This document shows, one piece after another, positions 60,514 through 64,000 of a DNA stretch of 64,000 nt. The position numbers were made by a program, and so were the translations under genes. This DNA comes from CAVVKW01 sp963761705 (GTDB taxonomy: Bacteria > Verrucomicrobiota > Verrucomicrobiia > Chthoniobacterales > JAATET01): assembly GCA_963761705.1 (NCBI GenBank), contig CAVXHK010000004.1, positions 248,001 through 312,000 on the forward strand, written 5' to 3'. The first letter of the stretch is position 1. Each line of letters begins with the position of its first letter. The notes beneath the pieces were generated by a model. The model made no database searches. It saw only the letters and a list, made by a program, of their open reading frames with translations, and had not been told where the DNA came from.

Positions 60514-60610
60514 GGTTCAAGCCAAGCCGCAAATGGGGACTGAACCTCGGTCTCTCGGGAAGCGGAGATTTAATTCGTCGGGCAACCCTTAGTCAGGATA
60601 GCTATCGTCG

Positions 60611-61620
60611 ATGGACGTCTCCGACCTGTTCTTCTCGCAACCGCGATTAGCGACTTGGGCGTGGGACGTGGATCAGGATCGGGTGCGGTGGTCGCCGCCG
60701 TTGCGTTCGATGCTGGACTACGGCGTCGAGAAACCGGCCCCGAGTTGGGCCGAGCACCGGAACTTGCTGACGCCGAGCAGCTGCGTCCGCCTGGGCCGCG
60801 CCGTTGAACGGTGCTTGCAAACGGGGGAGGCTTACTGCTTGCGGGTGGATTTTATCGGGCCGCTGGGAAAGCTCGTTCACGTGGAGAATCATGGCTCCGT
60901 GGTGGGGTGGGAGGATGTTCGTCCGGTGAGGCTGGCAGAAAACGATCGACGCGATCCTTGAGCACACCCTGGCTGGGTATTGGGATTGGAACATCGAGCG
61001 AAATGAAGAGACGGTGAGCGATACTTTTCGTCGGATGTTTGGCTACGGGGAAGTGGGTCGGGAGGGGTGGCCGATCTCGTGGCGTCGGCTCATCCTGCCG
61101 GAGGATTTGCCAGCGGCGCGGGAGGCTTTTCGGGTGCATCTGGAGAGTGGAGGAGAAGCGCGGTTTTCGGCCGAGCTGCGGTGTCGGCACCGGGACGGAT
61201 CGGTCGTCTGGATTCAGGCGGCAGGTGCCGTGGTGGAATGGTCTGAAAGCGGCGCGCCGGTTCGGATGGTCGGCTGTCACTTGGATCTGACGAAATCGAA
61301 GCAGCAGGAGACCGAGCGGCACGCGACAGCAGGCTCTCAGCGAAGCCGCGCTCACTGAGCGGCGGCGGTTGGCCTTCCCCATGCACGACGGGGTGGGTCA
61401 ATTGCTCACCGCACTCGCGATGACGGCGCGGCGGCTTGCCGAGACGGACGACGTGAGTGACGCCGTGCGGTCTGAGGCCCGGGGCATCCAGGACATCGTG
61501 ACCGACACCCATCGGCGGATCAGGGCAATCACGCGCGGGCTCGTGCCGGAGGAGGTCCTCGCCGAAGAGCTGGACGTCGCGGGACGCGGCGGTGAAACGA
61601 ATGCGGAAATTGCGGCAGGG
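60611..61620 (+). pseudogene. Decayed PAS-PAS histidine kinase
   Basis: Three frames each hold a piece of one sensor kinase. 60611-60961 is a first PAS domain (FSQPRLATWAWDVDQDRVRW, PLGKLVHVENHGSVVGWED). From about 60940 a second frame reads IDAILEHTLAGYWDWNIERN through HRDGSVVWIQAAGAVVEWSE to LDLTKSKQQETER (second PAS), then closes at 61358. From about 61330 a third frame reads ALSEAALTERRRLAFPMHDG then VGQLLTALAMTARRL, a HisKA_3 dimerisation box with its His. The ATPase domain is absent; the gene runs into the convergent DoxX-like gene. At least two frameshifts plus truncation. Confidence 0.75.
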
Positions 61621-61650
61621 GATGGCCCAGCGATCGGGACGGCGGTCGGG

Positions 61651-62109
61651 TCAGTGCGCGGGCGGCTGGTCGGCGGGTGGTCGGGGCGCCAACCGCGAAG
61701 GGCGGACGAAGACGATCGCGAGAGAGGCCGCGAGCAGGACGACGTTGCGGACGAGGGTAAAGATCATCCGCTCTCGGGACGGGGTCGACCCGCCGAAGCA
61801 GCCGCAATCGACGATGAGGCCTTGGCTGAGAGCCCAGGCGATAGCGGCGGCAAACGTGGTGAAGAGTAGCGCGGCAAGACCGGCGCCCAGTCGGGCGGAG
61901 CGGGGGACGAGCAGGAGAATGGCGGTCACGATCTCGACCCAAGGCAGCCACGTGGCGAATGCCGCGATCGCGGTCGGCGGTAGAATGGAAAATTGCGCAA
62001 TGGTGATCGCAAATCCTTCGCTGGCTCCCGCCTTGATCAGTCCGGCGGCGAACAGGAGCGTCGCGATGACGATGCGGGCGGCGAGCAGGGAGAGGCGCGT
62101 GACTACCAT
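61651..62109 (-). CDS. DoxX/MauE-like small membrane protein
   Basis: A 152-residue protein with four hydrophobic helices, starting at the ATG at 62109 (MVVTRLSLLAARIVIATLLF). IKAGASEGFAITIAQFSILP and VEIVTAILLLVPRSARLGAG match the DoxX/MauE pattern. The VDCGCFGG motif between helices three and four has the two cysteines typical of MauE-type proteins linked to disulfide chemistry. It overlaps the folP 3' end by 7 bp, so the two are co-translated. Role unknown. Confidence 0.78.
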   Translation of the reverse strand: MVVTRLSLLAARIVIATLLFAAGLIKAGASEGFAITIAQFSILPPTAIAAFATWLPWVEIVTAILLLVPRSARLGAGLAALLFTTFAAAIAWALSQGLIVDCGCFGGSTPSRERMIFTLVRNVVLLAASLAIVFVRPSRLAPRPPADQPPAH

Positions 62110-62963
62110 CGCTTCGAGAAGGGAGTCGCGACGGCTTCCAGCGTATCGATGACTTGGCGGGCAGCGACGACGTTGTGAACGCGGAAGATGCTGGCTCCGC
62201 GGAGACAGCCGGCGACGATGCACGCGGCCGTGCCCGGGTCGCGGTCGAGCGGGTTGGGGCGGCTGAGGACCTCGCCGATCACGGTCTTGCGCGAGACGGG
62301 GAGGAGGATGGGACGACCAAGCGCCGCGAGCCGGTCGAGGTGGCGGAAGACGGCGAGGTTGTCGGCGAGCTGCTTCGCGAAGTCGATCCCGGGATCGAGA
62401 ATGATTTGTTCCGGCGGCAGTCCTGCGCCCGTGGCTTGGGCAATCTTGGTCTCAAAGAACTCCAGCACGTCCGAGATGACGTCGGGGTAGGTGGTCGCTA
62501 GGTGAGGGACCTTCGGCGCGCCGCGGGTGTGCATGATGAGGAGGGCGGCACCGTGTTCGGCGCAGAGGCGAGCGTTCTCATCGGTCGGGAGGCCGCCCAT
62601 GTCGTTGAGGATGTCGGCTCCGGCGGCGAGAGCGGCGGCGGCGGCGGGCGGGCGCCAGGTGTTGATGGAGAGGAGTGGCTGCGTGCTGGTGATTCGTCGC
62701 TGGTCGTGAAAAGCGGCGATGACCGGAAGAAGGCGGGCGATTTCGTCGGTTTCGCTGATCGGTGCCCGGTTGGTTCGGGCGCTTTCGGCGCCAATGTCGA
62801 GGATGTCGGCTCCGTCGCGGACGAGGCTGGCCATTTTCTCTGATGCCCAGATTGGGTCGAGCGAACCGTCGTCGCAGAAAGAATCGTCGTTGACGTTGAG
62901 GATACCCATGAGGAGCGGGCGGCGTGGGAAAGTGAGGTGGTGGTGGCGGGCGTGGAGTTCCAT
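62103..62963 (-). CDS. folP: Dihydropteroate synthase
   Basis: A 286-residue enzyme that joins p-aminobenzoate to hydroxymethyl-dihydropterin pyrophosphate in folate synthesis, the sulfonamide target. LMGILNVNDDSFCDDG (usually ..T.DSF.DGG), DGADILDIGAESAR, DILNDMGGLPTDENARLCAE, LLIMHTRGAP, ILDPGIDFAKQLADN, PILLPVSRKTVIGEVL and IFRVHNVVAARQVIDT are the family signatures in order. The second signature has Ala-Glu-Ser rather than the common Gly-Glu-Ser, and VNDDSF replaces VTPDSF. The start is at 62963, divergent from the pta-like gene at 63030 across 66 bp. Confidence 0.92.
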   Translation of the reverse strand: MELHARHHHLTFPRRPLLMGILNVNDDSFCDDGSLDPIWASEKMASLVRDGADILDIGAESARTNRAPISETDEIARLLPVIAAFHDQRRITSTQPLLSINTWRPPAAAAALAAGADILNDMGGLPTDENARLCAEHGAALLIMHTRGAPKVPHLATTYPDVISDVLEFFETKIAQATGAGLPPEQIILDPGIDFAKQLADNLAVFRHLDRLAALGRPILLPVSRKTVIGEVLSRPNPLDRDPGTAACIVAGCLRGASIFRVHNVVAARQVIDTLEAVATPFSKRW

Positions 62964-63029
62964 GAGCGGGGTGCTTCGGGCTTGTGAAGCGAGGCATTCT
63001 CTTTCACGCTTCGGGCGGAAGCAAACGCC

Positions 63030-64000
63030 ATGAGTTTTATTGAATCGGTTAACGAGAAGTTGCGACGGCATCCGAAGCGGATCGTGTTCCCCGAGGGCGA
63101 CGATCCCCGGGTGCTGCGGGCGGCGCAGAAATTCTACGAGGAAAATCTCGGCGTTCCCGTGCTGCTCGGGCGTCGTGAGGTCATCGAAAAGGTCGCGCTC
63201 GCCGAGAAAGTCTCGCTCGACCACGTCGCGATCATCAACCCCGAGACATCTTCCGACCTTCCCCGATTCTGCGAAATTCTCGAGAAAATGGATCGCTACC
63301 GTGGCTATGGAATCAACGATTCGAAGGCGATCATGGTGAATCGCAACTACTTCGCGGCGATGATGTTGCAGCTCGGCCTCGTGGATGGGCTCGTGGGTGG
63401 CGTGAGTTCTTACGGTGGTTCGTTGCTGCGTCCGTTGCTCCAGCTGGTGAAGCGTTTTCCGCACGCTGAGGTGATCGCGGGCTGCATGGTGGTTTCCGTG
63501 CCGGACAGCGGATTCGGAGACGGCGGCGTTCTCTTTTTCAGCGATTGCGGCGTTGTTCCCGAGCCAACGATGGAGCAACTCGCTTCGATCGCCCTGCAGA
63601 CGGGAATGCTGGCCCGGCAGGTCTTCTCGACGAAAGCCCGAGTGGCTTTGCTGAGCTACTCGACGAAAGGAAGTGCGATCAACGCGGCGACCGAACGCGT
63701 TTCGCGGGCCGCCACGCTGACCCGGGAATTGGCAACGAAATACGGGATCGAGATGGAAGTCGACGGCGAGCTGCAGGCTGACACCGCGCTCGTGCCTGAG
63801 CTCGCGGGGATCAAAGCCCCGGGCGGCCTCGTTGCGGGCAACGCCAATTGCCTCATCTTTCCCGACCTCAATTCTGGCAACATCTCGGTCAAACTCGTCC
63901 AGCACCTTGCAAAGGCGCGGGTCTACGGACAACTCATCCTTGGTCTTACGCGGCCAGCCGCCGAACTGTCGCGCGGGACGCATCCGGACGAGATCGCGAG
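63030..64000 (+). CDS. pta: Phosphate acetyltransferase (partial, runs off window)
   Basis: The first 323 residues of a phosphotransacetylase of the PTA_PTB family, also found as the C-terminal domain of malic enzymes. KRIVFPEGDDPRVLRAAQKF, VSLDHVAIINPETS, AAMMLQLGLVDGLVGGVSSY, FFSDCGVVPEPTMEQLASIA, VALLSYSTKGSAINAATERV, EVDGELQADTALVPELAGIK and ANCLIFPDLNSGNISVKLVQ are the conserved blocks. It converts acetyl-CoA and phosphate to acetyl phosphate. The ATG at 63030 is the natural start. The gene continues past the window end, so the presence of an ackA partner cannot be seen. Confidence 0.9.
   Translation, partial: MSFIESVNEKLRRHPKRIVFPEGDDPRVLRAAQKFYEENLGVPVLLGRREVIEKVALAEKVSLDHVAIINPETSSDLPRFCEILEKMDRYRGYGINDSKAIMVNRNYFAAMMLQLGLVDGLVGGVSSYGGSLLRPLLQLVKRFPHAEVIAGCMVVSVPDSGFGDGGVLFFSDCGVVPEPTMEQLASIALQTGMLARQVFSTKARVALLSYSTKGSAINAATERVSRAATLTRELATKYGIEMEVDGELQADTALVPELAGIKAPGGLVAGNANCLIFPDLNSGNISVKLVQHLAKARVYGQLILGLTRPAAELSRGTHPDEIA

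Overview
The window is GC-rich (by eye well above 60 percent G+C) bacterial chromosome, most likely from a Verrucomicrobiota bacterium, probably class Opitutae. This is an inference from several signs together: a PEP-CTERM protein, a glycine-rich autotransporter-like surface protein, a secreted repeat protein built on W..DP.AA..W units, a lexA-imuA-imuB-dnaE2 SOS cassette, dispersed cgcgaag / cgcagag repeats, and a mosaic of IS elements. No 16S gene is present, so the placement is not proven.

Layout. 1-8.4 kb is core: a metallophosphoesterase, holA, modAB, an LptF/G permease, mgtE and a thioredoxin-like secreted protein. 8.5-24.9 kb holds a GH42 beta-galactosidase, tRNA-Asp, a halogenase-like flavoprotein coupled to a UbiD decarboxylase and to a DUF3817/3'-5' exonuclease fusion, fabF, a translationally coupled four-gene operon (sugar isomerase, flippase, RibD-type reductase, SRPBCC protein), an amine-oxidase-like flavoprotein, a HAD phosphatase with a lipoprotein, an ECF sigma factor, and hemL. 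hemL is overlapped by a vapBC toxin-antitoxin pair. 25.1-26.6 kb is an IS element flanked by 16-bp direct repeats. 26.6-38 kb returns to core: a RodZ-like protein, ftsK, an FHA-guanylate/adenylate cyclase, ribE, a frameshifted response regulator-GGDEF-EAL protein, tRNA-Ala, an orphan SAM-riboswitch-like RNA, an HD hydrolase and cydAB.

38-48 kb is the accessory hot spot. It has an intact and a truncated IS110-type element, an IS1380 element, a MITE-like element that has beheaded a beta-carbonic anhydrase gene, a large palindromic element, tandem 84-bp repeats fused to a secreted protein gene, and fragments of a glycoside hydrolase and a nucleosidase whose full-length paralogue lies at 48.1 kb. 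Much of it is decorated with a GGGGTCAG/CTGACCCC motif, which is also the left junction of both IS110 copies.

48-64 kb carries the nucleosidase, the repeat protein, two secreted proteins of unknown function, and the SOS mutagenesis cassette. lexA has a perfect 28-bp palindrome over its start, then come imuA, imuB and dnaE2, with a single-base frameshift in dnaE2 and a startless Phd antitoxin lying antisense between imuA and imuB. Beyond it are a coiled-coil protein, a decayed PAS histidine kinase, a DoxX/MauE-like protein, folP and the start of a phosphotransacetylase.

Recurring themes are translational coupling by 1-14 bp overlaps, repeat-driven gene decay, and short repeats that are tolerated inside coding sequences at protein C-termini. 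Two genes are broken by what looks like one missing base each, which may be sequencing error rather than true decay.
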